From Peribacillus frigoritolerans (GTDB lineage: Bacteria; Bacillota; Bacilli; Bacillales; DSM-1321), in NCBI RefSeq assembly GCF_030676415.1, contig NZ_JAUUTW010000031.1, forward strand, positions 1-61,194: a stretch of 61,194 nt of DNA, in the 5' to 3' direction. Numbering within the stretch: the first letter of the stretch is position 1; each line of letters begins with the position of its first letter. The position numbers were made by a program, and so were the translations under genes. Under the pieces are notes generated by a model. It was not told the origin of the DNA. It was given only the letters and a program-made list of their open reading frames with translations, and ran no database searches. Shown piece after piece: positions 44,058-53,100 of the stretch.

Positions 44058-44954
44058 TTGAACACAAAAGCATTTTTATTGGCATCAATTACAGTTATTA
44101 TTTGGGGATCTACATTCGCTGCTATTCGTGCAAGCTTACATGGCGGGTATTCAGCTGGCCATTTGGTACTTGTTCGTTATCTAATAGCATCAGGGATTTT
44201 TGTCCTTTATGCTCTATGGCCTGGGGTGAAATTTCGTCTCCCTAAAAAAGAGGATCTGTTGAGAATATCGATCCTTGCATTTATTGGTATAAGCATTTAC
44301 CATATCGGAGTGACGTTCGGGGAACTAACAGTTTCGGCGGGAACGGCTGGAATGCTGATTGGTTCAGCACCTGTCTTCATTGCGATCATTGCTGCTTTCG
44401 TTTTAAAAGAACGCCTCGGCCTATTCGGATGGATTGGTTTAGGAATAGGATTCACAGGAATCACCTTAATAACATTAGGTACTGCAGGCCCTTCCCTGAA
44501 TATTTCTGAAGGAGCCTTTTTAGTGCTGATGTCTGCTATCGCTTCTGCGGTGTTTTTTGTTTTCCAAAAACCCCTGTTTAGCCGCTATAATCCAATTGAA
44601 TTGACAGCTTATTTCACATGGATCGGTACAATACCCTTTTTTATATTTTTTCCTGGGCTATTCCAAGAAATTCAAAATGCTACAATGGAAGGTCATTTAT
44701 CAGCGATTTTTGTTGGTATTTTCCCTGCGGCCATCGGTTATGTAACTTGGGCAGTCGCACTATCTTTAGGAAAAGCCAGTTCCGTTTCTAGTTTGTTATA
44801 CCTTGAACCTGTGATTGCCATATTCGTCGCTTGGGTTTGGCTGCGGGAAGTACCTAGTACTCTTTCGGTCATTGGCGGAGGAATTGCGATATTAGGGGTT
44901 CTTGTCGTTAATGGGTTAGGAAAGTATAAATCAGTAATGAAAAAAGCAGCATGA
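44058..44954 (+). CDS. DMT-superfamily transporter (EamA domains)
   Basis: The product has 298 residues and ten helices in two EamA repeats. Signatures are ITVIIWGSTFAAIRASLHGG at the start, RYLIASGIFVLY, and in the second half SAIASAVFFVFQKPL, GYVTWAVALSLGKASSVSSL and LYLEPVIAIFVAWVWLREVP. These are typical of drug/metabolite exporters. The start is TTG 44058 with GGGAGGA upstream. The substrate cannot be told. A hairpin terminator lies between it and the convergent phosphoesterase gene. Confidence 0.9.
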   Translation: MNTKAFLLASITVIIWGSTFAAIRASLHGGYSAGHLVLVRYLIASGIFVLYALWPGVKFRLPKKEDLLRISILAFIGISIYHIGVTFGELTVSAGTAGMLIGSAPVFIAIIAAFVLKERLGLFGWIGLGIGFTGITLITLGTAGPSLNISEGAFLVLMSAIASAVFFVFQKPLFSRYNPIELTAYFTWIGTIPFFIFFPGLFQEIQNATMEGHLSAIFVGIFPAAIGYVTWAVALSLGKASSVSSLLYLEPVIAIFVAWVWLREVPSTLSVIGGGIAILGVLVVNGLGKYKSVMKKAA

Positions 44955-45061
44955 TAGTTGTTTAAACGAACTAGAAAAAATCACAGCATTTTAAATTCAT
45001 CATGAAGAATGAACGTTTATCCTTCTTGAACGACTCAACACATAGGAGGCACCCAATAAAG

Positions 45062-45117
45062 GAATTCACCCAGGTTGCTGAGATCGATCAGTTACACCTG
45101 GGGAATTGGATTTTTTC
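45062..45117. terminator. Long terminator between convergent genes
   Basis: AATTCACCCAGGTTGCTGA pairs with TCAGTTACACCTGGGGAATT with two small bulges, followed by TTTTTT. Confidence 0.75.
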
Positions 45118-45129
45118 CTCCTCTTTTAA

Positions 45130-46914
45130 TTACCTAAAATTAAATCTATTTTTAAAGTCCCAATCCAATTTAAATGAATTACTTTCACCTGTTAAAAATT
45201 TATAATCGATATAGGATTTTTCTTTTTTAGACATTTCGTCGACAAATGGGGAATAGGTACGGAATACCAATGCATTTTTCTTTTCATCAAATTCCACAAG
45301 TCTAAGCCAGCCATTCCCCCCTCGATAATTCGTTTGGTAATTGACCAGCATTTGTATGACATCATTTCCTGCTGAGTTTTGTTTTACCCGATGTGCTATC
45401 CCAAAATAATGTCCATTAACCGTCATGAAAACTTGATTATGATCCTTTACGAGTTCATCCCAAATCAGCCGGCCATTAGACGATTCGACTGCGATGGTTT
45501 TATCCCCCTTAACCTTCGGAAATATAATATCATGCGAGACGAGGATTGTCGGTTTATCTTTATGCTGTTTTAGAATCTTCTTTGACCATTCAAGGTCCTT
45601 ATGCAGATTTTTCATATCCACTATTAAAACTAAGTATTCATAACTCCCAGCCTTAGCGATTGCATATGAACTATATCCAGAGTGAGAAGACCCCTTATAG
45701 TATTTTTTATTCAAAAAACGCTGAGGCCCATAATGTGTTAAGAAAGGATCTCCGTCCGCATAGTCATGATTCCCAGCCGCCATCATATATGGAACTTCCT
45801 TTTTATCCAAGTGGGAAATGGCTCCAAGGGAATTCTGCCATTGTTTTTCTAAATCACTATCGACAATGTCCCCAACAAATGTATTCATGATAATATTGTT
45901 CTTCTTGGCGTTATTGGAAATCCAGCTCATTTGGCTATTGAAAATCTCTGGATTTTGGCTTGAATATTTCTGTGTGTCTGGTATAAAAAGGAAATTGTAA
46001 TTCTTTTTATTCGTTAGAAAGGGTAAAGCTTTGTTTGATCCTTCGAATGGTTCATCGTCACGAGCATCCCGCACAAGCCATTCTTTTTCAGTTAAAGCCT
46101 TATTAGCCATTCGTATTTCCTGGATATTCCCTTTGAATAGGGCATTGAACTTATTTCCCCACTCAGATGCTCCGATGTTCCAACCTTTACCTTTAACTGC
46201 TGCAATACCTATTACTTTTTCTGATTTTCCGTAATCACTAACGCCATTCAAAGTTAAAGTCGTCGTGTTACCATCATTAACAACCGCCAAATGGTACCAT
46301 TCATCAGCATTTAATGATCGAGACCAATTGCTTACATTATAATTTAAATTAGATGGATGGCTTGTCCAGTGGATTTTTTGATCACTGGATACAGTTAAAG
46401 CAGAAAGGATTTTCTTCTCGCCTTCCATTTTATTAAGATCTGCAGCCTGTCCTTGTCTAGAAAAAAGCCCCATGACACTCTTGGAATCACTTGGCAACTT
46501 AAAAATCGCTTCAATGGTAAAACCCTTATCGAATTTCTCCGAATTGATAGGAGAACCCTCTTTGGTTTTGAAATATCTTCCTGAAGGGGCGTTTTCGTAA
46601 TTAGCGAACTCCAAGCTATCCACTTTTTCTTGATCATGATAATCTTCTTCAGACCATTGAATCATATTTTTTAATTCAGTCGAGTCAGGATCACCTATCG
46701 TCACCAACTCTAAATCATTTCCATGTTTGCTTGTATCTTCTATAATTAAATTACCGTTATCGATTGAACCGCTTTTAACATGTTGTTTTGTGAATTTCCA
46801 ATTTGCCACGATATTGCTTCGATTAATTTCAGCAACGGAATCAGCCGATTTGGCAATACCAGGAACAATCATACATAAGAGTGAGAGACCTATTAATGCT
46901 TTTTTCATTCTCAT
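45130..46914 (-). CDS. Exported protein with LamG-like domain and calcineurin-type phosphoesterase
   Basis: The product has 594 residues. Signal peptide 1-23 (ALIGLSLLCMIVPGIAKSA). A LamG/concanavalin-like beta-sandwich spans about 35-275, with FDKGFTIEAIFKLP, ADEWYHLAVVNDGNTTTLTL and FKGNIQEIRMANKALTEKEW. A metallophosphoesterase spans about 305-545: D-x-Q (FIPDTQKYS), GD (FVGDIVD), GNHD (MMAAGNHDYAD), H (LVSHDIIFP) and GH (TVNGHYFG). The set of metal ligands looks complete, with DTQ in place of D-x-H as often seen in secreted members. It probably cleaves a phosphoester outside the cell while the LamG part binds glycans. ATG 46914 has GGGGTGAA upstream. Confidence 0.87.
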   Translation of the reverse strand: MRMKKALIGLSLLCMIVPGIAKSADSVAEINRSNIVANWKFTKQHVKSGSIDNGNLIIEDTSKHGNDLELVTIGDPDSTELKNMIQWSEEDYHDQEKVDSLEFANYENAPSGRYFKTKEGSPINSEKFDKGFTIEAIFKLPSDSKSVMGLFSRQGQAADLNKMEGEKKILSALTVSSDQKIHWTSHPSNLNYNVSNWSRSLNADEWYHLAVVNDGNTTTLTLNGVSDYGKSEKVIGIAAVKGKGWNIGASEWGNKFNALFKGNIQEIRMANKALTEKEWLVRDARDDEPFEGSNKALPFLTNKKNYNFLFIPDTQKYSSQNPEIFNSQMSWISNNAKKNNIIMNTFVGDIVDSDLEKQWQNSLGAISHLDKKEVPYMMAAGNHDYADGDPFLTHYGPQRFLNKKYYKGSSHSGYSSYAIAKAGSYEYLVLIVDMKNLHKDLEWSKKILKQHKDKPTILVSHDIIFPKVKGDKTIAVESSNGRLIWDELVKDHNQVFMTVNGHYFGIAHRVKQNSAGNDVIQMLVNYQTNYRGGNGWLRLVEFDEKKNALVFRTYSPFVDEMSKKEKSYIDYKFLTGESNSFKLDWDFKNRFNFR

Positions 46915-47365
46915 AAAATATTCACCCCATTAAATTTTGATTAAGCGATATACATTATCCTTTTTACTACCTGGATTAATTTGTAGCGAATTAAGCCTAA
47001 GCAGATTCCGTTTAGCTGCAATATGGTATAGTTTGCTTATTTTTTTGATAACTTATTAAGGATGAGTAAAAAAGTCTTATTCCTAAAAAAGACATTAGGA
47101 TATAAGTCCTAATGTATACAATTTATCTTGTTGAAATCAGGGATTTCAACTAATTGTCAAAAGAGCTTAATATGAAGGGTTGTTGTTTGAAGGAATATGA
47201 ACTTCAGATGGGGAGGTAGGAAAACAAGCAATGTGTTAGGAGAAGGACAGTAATTCATCAAGAAAAAGAGGTGAAAAAAATGGTGAGAAGGAGATAGGTA
47301 GCCTCCTGTAATAGAAGTGTTATAAATCTTAGGAGGCTATCTTGAATTATAGGGGATGTATAAAT
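46915..47365. other. Intergenic stretch with stem-loops
   Basis: ACATTAGGA/TCCTAATGT (about 47091-47114) and GTTGAAATC/GATTTCAAC (about 47131-47151) are perfect hairpins. TAGCCTCCT (47299-47307) pairs with AGGAGGCTA (47331-47339) just before the methyltransferase gene and could be an attenuator-like stem. A short frame MKGCCLKEYELQMGR near 47172 is not convincing. Confidence 0.4.
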
Positions 47366-48034
47366 ATGAAACAAAACAAATATGATGATGCAAATTTCTT
47401 TTCTGCGTATGAGCAAATGCCTCGTTCAGTCAAAGGACTTGAAGCTGCTGGAGAATGCCATGTATTAAAAGGGCTAATGACAAATCTGCATAATAAAAGT
47501 GTACTTGATTTGGGCTGCGGTTTTGGCTGGCATTGCCGATTTGCCCGTGAGCAACAAGCTAGTTCTATTGTTGGTGTGGATATTTCCGACAACATGCTTC
47601 AAAGAGCACGTGAGAAAACGGATGACCCTTTCATTTTATATATTAAAACGCCAATTGAAGACATTGATTTTTCCGATTCTGAATTTGATGTGGTTATCAG
47701 TTCGTTGGTTTTTCATTATATTGAGTCATATGAGGCCATTTGCAAAAAGGTCCATGATTGTCTAAAGCCTGGGGGCACTTTTGTTTTCTCGGTTGAACAT
47801 CCAATCTTTACTTCTCGCAATGAACAAGATTGGTATGTAGATGATCACGGAAATCATCTGCATTGGCCAGTGGACAACTATCAATTCGAAGGTTTGAGAG
47901 AAACAACCTTCTTAACCGAAAACGTAGTAAAGTATCATCGTACGATTTCAACAAATATGAATGACTTGATTTGTGCTGGTTTCAGTATAAAAGCAGTAAA
48001 GGAACCGAATTCTTTAAATGAAGGAATCAAGTAA
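47366..48034 (+). CDS. SAM-dependent methyltransferase, probably C-terminally shortened
   Basis: The product has 222 residues. Motif I is VLDLGCGFGWHCRFA near 49, then GVDISDNMLQRA for motif II, FDVVISSLVFHYI for motif III and CLKPGGTFVFSVEHPIFTSR for motif IV/V, the pattern of small class I enzymes (Methyltransf_11). ATG 47366 with AGGGGATG upstream is preferred to the upstream TTG. It ends AVKEPNSLNEGIK, about 20 residues shorter than relatives usually run, and passes directly into a hairpin. The substrate is unknown. Confidence 0.82.
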   Translation: MKQNKYDDANFFSAYEQMPRSVKGLEAAGECHVLKGLMTNLHNKSVLDLGCGFGWHCRFAREQQASSIVGVDISDNMLQRAREKTDDPFILYIKTPIEDIDFSDSEFDVVISSLVFHYIESYEAICKKVHDCLKPGGTFVFSVEHPIFTSRNEQDWYVDDHGNHLHWPVDNYQFEGLRETTFLTENVVKYHRTISTNMNDLICAGFSIKAVKEPNSLNEGIK

Positions 48035-48038
48035 ACGG

Positions 48039-48076
48039 ATACAAGGCGTTTCTACGAAAGTAGGGACGCCTTGTAT
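48039..48076 (+). terminator. Hairpin after the methyltransferase gene
   Basis: ATACAAGGCGT (48039-48049) and ACGCCTTGTAT with inner TCTAC/GTAG pairs around GAAA; a TTATTAT tail follows. Confidence 0.7.
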
Positions 48077-48183
48077 TTATTATCATTAAAACTTAAGCAA
48101 TAAAGCGTTGATTATCGGCTTTAATTAGGTAATGATTAAAACAGTAAAATATGGAAAGTTGGACTTTGGAGGAGGGAAATAAG

Positions 48184-48741
48184 ATGGGGAAGGTATTTCC
48201 GCTTATTGAAACACGACGATTGATTTTAAGGGAAGTAACAATAGAAGACGCGGGTGATATGTATAAATATCTATCTGATACGGATGTAGTGAAGCCGATG
48301 GGGTTAGATCCATGCCAAACAGTAAATGACGTATGGGATGAAATTAAGTGGTACGAATCTATATTCCAAGAAGGTTCGGGAATTAGGTGGGGAATTACAT
48401 TAAAAGATTCCGATAGAGTTATAGGAAGTTGTGGTTTTCTGAATATGGTCACCAAACATCATCGAGCTGAAATTGGATATGAATTAAGTAAAGATCATTG
48501 GGGAAAAGGCATTGCAAGTGAAGCGTTGGAAGCCGTTGTTATGTATGGTTATCGTCACTTTCACCTAGAAAGGATTCAGGCTTTAATTGAACCTGATAAT
48601 CACCCATCCCAAAAACTAGTGGAAAAACAGGGATTTAGAAAAGAAGGATTGCTAAGGCATTATGAATATACTTGTGGCAAATTCGATGATTTATATATGT
48701 ACTCACTCATAAAAGAAGATCTTAATGACATGTCCTTTTAG
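48184..48741 (+). CDS. GNAT acetyltransferase, RimJ/RimL type
   Basis: The product has 185 residues. It begins LIETRRLILREVTIEDAGDM, has VIGSCGFLNM in strand 4, the acetyl-CoA loop in LSKDHWGKGIASEALEAV (HWGKGIA), and PSQKLVEKQGFRKEGLLRHY in the last helix, giving a complete ribosomal-type N-acetyltransferase. ATG 48184 has GGAGGAGGG upstream. It is the last host-type gene before the recombinase module. The substrate may be an N-terminus or a small amine. Confidence 0.88.
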   Translation: MGKVFPLIETRRLILREVTIEDAGDMYKYLSDTDVVKPMGLDPCQTVNDVWDEIKWYESIFQEGSGIRWGITLKDSDRVIGSCGFLNMVTKHHRAEIGYELSKDHWGKGIASEALEAVVMYGYRHFHLERIQALIEPDNHPSQKLVEKQGFRKEGLLRHYEYTCGKFDDLYMYSLIKEDLNDMSF

Positions 48742-48840
48742 TTCATTGTGAAAACCGTTAAAAAGGCGGTCTCAATTTGTCGACAAAGTGGATTTCGGAA
48801 TGCAAACGAATCCCATCAAGCTGAAGTTATCTCCATCAAA

Positions 48841-49006
48841 TTGCACAAAAATAATTTGTACAAAAATAATTGATTTATAGCTTGTAAGAATAGGATTTTA
48901 AGAGTTTTGACAAAAATATTATTGTACAAAAACCGACAGAATGATACTATAGAAAACGCAACATATCCAACAAATTATCTTTCGGTAACATTGTACATAA
49001 ATATTG
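48841..49006 (+). repeat. Direct repeats of a TTGTACAAAAATAAT-type box before the recombinase genes
   Basis: TTGCACAAAAATAAT (48841-48855), TTGTACAAAAATAAT (48856-48870), TTGTACAAAAAC (48923-48934) and TTGTACATAAATATTG (48991-49006), with a related TTGACAAAAATATTA at 48907-48921. The first two are head to tail with no gap. Their place, just upstream of the first recombinase gene, suits arm-type recombinase binding sites near an element end, or operators for its promoter. The stretch 48742-48840 is otherwise empty. Confidence 0.6.
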
Positions 49007-49021
49007 TTCATTGGAGGACAA

Positions 49022-50272
49022 ATGGTCAATTTAAAACCGTCTACAATCACAACTCTTCGAAACTTTAAATTTATTATGATTTCTGTTTGGATTGATTGGG
49101 GGACATTAAGCGATGGCAAAATTATAAAAAAGCAGTTCGCGGCGGTCGCGTTAAAAAATCTTGATACAGGTACCCACATTATCCATCCTTTGACGGATTT
49201 TATTATAAACTACTGGCAGGCAAAAAAGTTCAACACTCAAAGGAAACATGCGTTAAATACTGTGAAATTCCTTAATTATCTACTATTTAACAAACGTAGT
49301 ATGGACATTCGCTCTTTATCTGATTTGAATTTTTCGGACGGCAACAATTATCTAAATACGCTGACCTCCGAAGGACAGTCCAGGGGTTCAGTAAAAGACA
49401 GCGAAAGGACGCTCACGTATTTTTACCTTTGGTTAATTGGTAAGGGTGTTAGCAACCTGGACAGAAATCGGTTTATCAAAAAAGTAACGCAACAGGGAAA
49501 AAGCTATTACGAATCCCCTTTTCAGGTGGTTTATCCAGAGCATCGCCCATCAAATGTCGAGCATGCATTTCCGATTCGATACATACCTCTCTTAATTGAA
49601 ATAGCAATTCTTGTGGCAAGACCAATTGCTCTTGGGGTTTATATACAATTATTCGGCGGACTTCGAGTGGGAGAAGTGGTCAATTTAAAACGCACCCAGC
49701 TAAAGAGGAGAATAGCGAATGGGGATTTTCTTTTTGATATTAAAGATCAAAACTTCCGTACTGACCTTAAAGATAGTTCAGGCAGCAGCAATGTAAAGCG
49801 CAGCAGAAAACAAAGGGTTTTTCAGATTAGGGATTGGGGTGAATCTCTATTCAATGATCATATTGAATTGTTCGCTGCGGCGGATAAAAGCAACGCACTT
49901 TTTGTAAATAGGGATGGAAAAGCTATGTCCGGACGTAGTTATCGTCAATACTTCGATAAATTAAAAAGATGCTTCATTGAATACTTAAAAACATACGGAG
50001 ACAGCGACGATAAACTGATTGCCCACCATTTGAGCATGATGAGTTGGTCCACCCATATTGGAAGAGGAACCTTTACAAACATGTTAGCCGAGATAGCTGA
50101 AAATCCGTACGATATCGCATTTCCGCGTGGCGACAAAAGCCTCCTTTCGTCTCTTTCCTATATGTCAAGGACAGAACGCATGCGAAAGAAATTAGAAGAA
50201 AAATTTAATAATATGCACGGAACGTATATTCCAAGATTGATTGAAAAACGCAATAGTCAAAAGGAGCATTAA
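49022..50272 (+). CDS. Tyrosine recombinase, first of the module (TnpA-like)
   Basis: The product has 416 residues. The core-binding domain (about 60-175) includes TQRKHALNTVKFLNYLLFN and SVKDSERTLTYFYLWLIGKG. The catalytic domain has the first Arg in LFGGLRVGEVVNL near 218, His and second Arg in STHIGRGTFTNMLAE near 345-348, and a likely nucleophile Tyr in LSSLSYMSRTER near 385. The second His position is not obvious. ATG 49022 has GGAGGA just upstream. The next gene's ribosome site lies within its last codons, so the module is translationally coupled. By order and size it corresponds to TnpA of Tn554-like elements. Strand-exchange activity is plausible. Confidence 0.82.
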   Translation: MVNLKPSTITTLRNFKFIMISVWIDWGTLSDGKIIKKQFAAVALKNLDTGTHIIHPLTDFIINYWQAKKFNTQRKHALNTVKFLNYLLFNKRSMDIRSLSDLNFSDGNNYLNTLTSEGQSRGSVKDSERTLTYFYLWLIGKGVSNLDRNRFIKKVTQQGKSYYESPFQVVYPEHRPSNVEHAFPIRYIPLLIEIAILVARPIALGVYIQLFGGLRVGEVVNLKRTQLKRRIANGDFLFDIKDQNFRTDLKDSSGSSNVKRSRKQRVFQIRDWGESLFNDHIELFAAADKSNALFVNRDGKAMSGRSYRQYFDKLKRCFIEYLKTYGDSDDKLIAHHLSMMSWSTHIGRGTFTNMLAEIAENPYDIAFPRGDKSLLSSLSYMSRTERMRKKLEEKFNNMHGTYIPRLIEKRNSQKEH

Positions 50273-50276
50273 AGCA

Positions 50277-53090
50277 TTGCAAAACACATCGTCGGAATAT
50301 CTCACAAAATCAGAACTCGCAAGGGTTTTAATTGTCAGCCATAGTACCGTCATAAGATGGATATCCGAGGGAAAAGTGCCATCAATCGTGGAAATCAATA
50401 ATCAATCCTTAATACCAAAGGAAACTATCCCTTTGATAAAAAGGAACGTGGGATTTATAAATACGGACGAGTACATGCGTCTCGATGAATTTCTTCGGTT
50501 CTTTAATATCAGCCGTGAAACTTATTTGAATTGGATTAAAAGGGGATGGGTCAAAGACACTGTAAGATATGGCGGTAACACAACCTACATCCCTCTTAGC
50601 TCAATAGATGAGATAAAAAAATTATGCGGTTATGTAAATGAGGAGGATTATATAAACACAAAACAGTTGAGCAGCATACTGGATGTGAGTCAGTCAAAAA
50701 TCCTTAGATTCATTAAAAGTGGCTTGATTGTAAATGGGCATTTATACAAAGACAAATATCTATTTAAATTGGATTCTATTAATGAAATCAAACAAAGTAT
50801 CGGTTATTACGACGGCTTTAATCCAAATGAATACTTAAGGATAAATCAGGCTAAGGAAAAATTGAATTTGGATTTCGATTTTCACTACTGGAAATCGAAA
50901 ATCCCGTACATCCTGCATATGGGAAACCCCTATATACATACGAAGGATTTAAACCTTATCTTCGATCTTATAAAAGGTAAGAAACCTAAAGCACCCTCTT
51001 CAATTCCTGGGCTAGAACACTATGTGGATACTAGAACGGCTGCGGAATTATTACAAATCGGACAGGCTACTGTTTCCGTACTTATAAATACCGAAAAAAT
51101 TAAGGGCGCTATTAAGGTTCCTATTAATTCAAGCCAAACCAAATGGATGATACCAGTGGAATCAATCGATGATTATAAGCAACGCCGGATATCTATGATT
51201 GAGGACAAAACAGCAGTTCTTATTCCTACCGATACATTAAGTCTCAAAATGATAGCCGAAAAGACAGGAGTTCCATATGATTCACTGCGGTTGAAGGTCA
51301 GAAATAAACAGTTGTTTCCAAACGCCCAAAAGATTAAAGGGATTTATTGTATTCCGATTGAAGAGGCAAATCATTTTATCGAGAACACCCGCCAACATCG
51401 GTACGAAAAAAAGGGAGACATCTATACGAATAAAGACGCCTTAGAAGAGCTTTTACACTATATAACTGTCTTTCCTTTGCCGTTTCATTTAGGGAAAACG
51501 GCAGAGCTATTTACGGGGTTCTGTAAGATTAAATTGAGCAAATTAAGAGGAAACCCAAGACACATTCGAACCTTTTTCAATTATTACAAGTTTATGTTCG
51601 AAACATTAAGGTACTTGGATAAAAACTTACATGAATTGGATGTTAGCGTAATAGATGGCATCGTATACGAACAGATGACCAATGAGCATACCAAACGAAT
51701 ATTCATTTCATTTTATTACTATTGTTACTCCAGCCGTGACCTTCCGGTCCCGAAACAGTACGTAGTTTCTAAATTAATCAAGGATAAAAAGAAGGAAAAG
51801 GAAATTTATTCTCCTGAAGCATTTTATTCCTTCTACAGGTATGTGAAAGATGCATCGTTGCACTTACCGAATGCCATCAGCAATGAGTATTACGCAAATA
51901 TGTGGGCATTTACAATTATGCACCTTACGAACGCATGGAGAGCTTCTGATATTGTTTTTAAGACTCCTAATATCGACATCTTCTCGATTCAGGTCGATTC
52001 CTTTGATTGGTTCAACAACAATATATTATCGATTACACAGTGCCAAAAAGTCATCAATCAATTGTATTTGCATTTTCGATCAATCCAGACAAGTAAAACA
52101 ACTGCGTTTGTTACATTCTTAGTCGAGCCGGAACTGGTTGAAGCATTATCGACAGCACTGATTATTTCGGAATTGCATAGACAGAAAAATAAGAACTCAT
52201 TTCTGCTAGAATCTTTCATTACGGGGACAAAAATTAAAACGGTGGCTACCTCAGGGAAAAATCGACATCAACATTTTTTTAAGTTAGATTCAACACTTGA
52301 ACCCTTTAAAAGCTTGAAGTTTAACAACAGTACGATGACTTACCTGTTTTATAGCATAAGTGACGAAGACGGGAATGATTCTGATGTGGCACTGGAACTT
52401 ACTCAGAGGGTAAGATCCCATAACAGCGCTGAGACCACGGCTATTTATGTTCAAGCTACGAACAAAGACGGCAGCTTGAATCAAGTGTCTGCCAACCTCT
52501 TTCGGCGAGGGCATTTCGGGTGGCTATATAATTACTTGATATTATTGGCTAGCGAAAAAGATGATGCGCCCCGAACAATGGAAGACAAAACACTAGCAAT
52601 TTCAGCGCTTCGGGATCAATTAGGCAGCCCAGTTAACACTGAATTATGGGCTCAATTTCTTTTGCAGATCAAACAAAAACAAAGCTCTGTTATGTCGCGA
52701 TTGGCAAAGCTAAGCAAAGAATCTCTCATTGAATTATTAGTAAAGATTTTTAAAGGGGAAATGCCTTCAAAGACTGAAAATGCCCAGTGCATAACGTCTC
52801 CAAATTGTGAATACCCACGATTAAATTCGTGTTATTCATGTCCAAACGTCATTCCTAAAAATTACTTATTCATCGAACTAAGGGGTGAATTTGACCGTTT
52901 GATTAATTCGATTGAAACCACTGCACATGATGCAATTCGAAAAAAGGAATCTTATTTCCTTTTAAATTTACTCCTCCTGCTTGACGAAGGTATCAACTTT
53001 TTCGGAGAGGAATATATTGAAGCATTTTTAAACATACAACATGTACGCAAAAAACTTAGCCAACTGGCTGACAAAATATATATTGAATAA
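50277..53090 (+). CDS. Giant recombinase-like protein: five HTH modules fused to a degenerate tyrosine recombinase
   Basis: The product has 937 residues. The first 390 hold five MerR/excisionase-like helix-turn-helix units: LTKSELARVLIVSHSTVIRW, MRLDEFLRFFNISRETYLNW, INTKQLSSILDVSQSKILRF, VDTRTAAELLQIGQATVSVL and SLKMIAEKTGVPYDSLRLKV. Residues 400-820 resemble a recombinase: Arg in LTNAWRASDIVFK and a late H/Y box in VRSHNSAETTAIYVQA. The usual HxxR motif is not seen where expected, so catalysis is doubtful. A Cys cluster (CITSPNCEYPRLNSCYSC) near 840 may bind zinc. TTG 50277 is chosen with AAGGAG upstream. It corresponds to the larger TnpB of Tn554-type modules but is much longer. Confidence 0.78.
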   Translation: MQNTSSEYLTKSELARVLIVSHSTVIRWISEGKVPSIVEINNQSLIPKETIPLIKRNVGFINTDEYMRLDEFLRFFNISRETYLNWIKRGWVKDTVRYGGNTTYIPLSSIDEIKKLCGYVNEEDYINTKQLSSILDVSQSKILRFIKSGLIVNGHLYKDKYLFKLDSINEIKQSIGYYDGFNPNEYLRINQAKEKLNLDFDFHYWKSKIPYILHMGNPYIHTKDLNLIFDLIKGKKPKAPSSIPGLEHYVDTRTAAELLQIGQATVSVLINTEKIKGAIKVPINSSQTKWMIPVESIDDYKQRRISMIEDKTAVLIPTDTLSLKMIAEKTGVPYDSLRLKVRNKQLFPNAQKIKGIYCIPIEEANHFIENTRQHRYEKKGDIYTNKDALEELLHYITVFPLPFHLGKTAELFTGFCKIKLSKLRGNPRHIRTFFNYYKFMFETLRYLDKNLHELDVSVIDGIVYEQMTNEHTKRIFISFYYYCYSSRDLPVPKQYVVSKLIKDKKKEKEIYSPEAFYSFYRYVKDASLHLPNAISNEYYANMWAFTIMHLTNAWRASDIVFKTPNIDIFSIQVDSFDWFNNNILSITQCQKVINQLYLHFRSIQTSKTTAFVTFLVEPELVEALSTALIISELHRQKNKNSFLLESFITGTKIKTVATSGKNRHQHFFKLDSTLEPFKSLKFNNSTMTYLFYSISDEDGNDSDVALELTQRVRSHNSAETTAIYVQATNKDGSLNQVSANLFRRGHFGWLYNYLILLASEKDDAPRTMEDKTLAISALRDQLGSPVNTELWAQFLLQIKQKQSSVMSRLAKLSKESLIELLVKIFKGEMPSKTENAQCITSPNCEYPRLNSCYSCPNVIPKNYLFIELRGEFDRLINSIETTAHDAIRKKESYFLLNLLLLLDEGINFFGEEYIEAFLNIQHVRKKLSQLADKIYIE

Positions 53091-53100
53091 GGTGGACATT

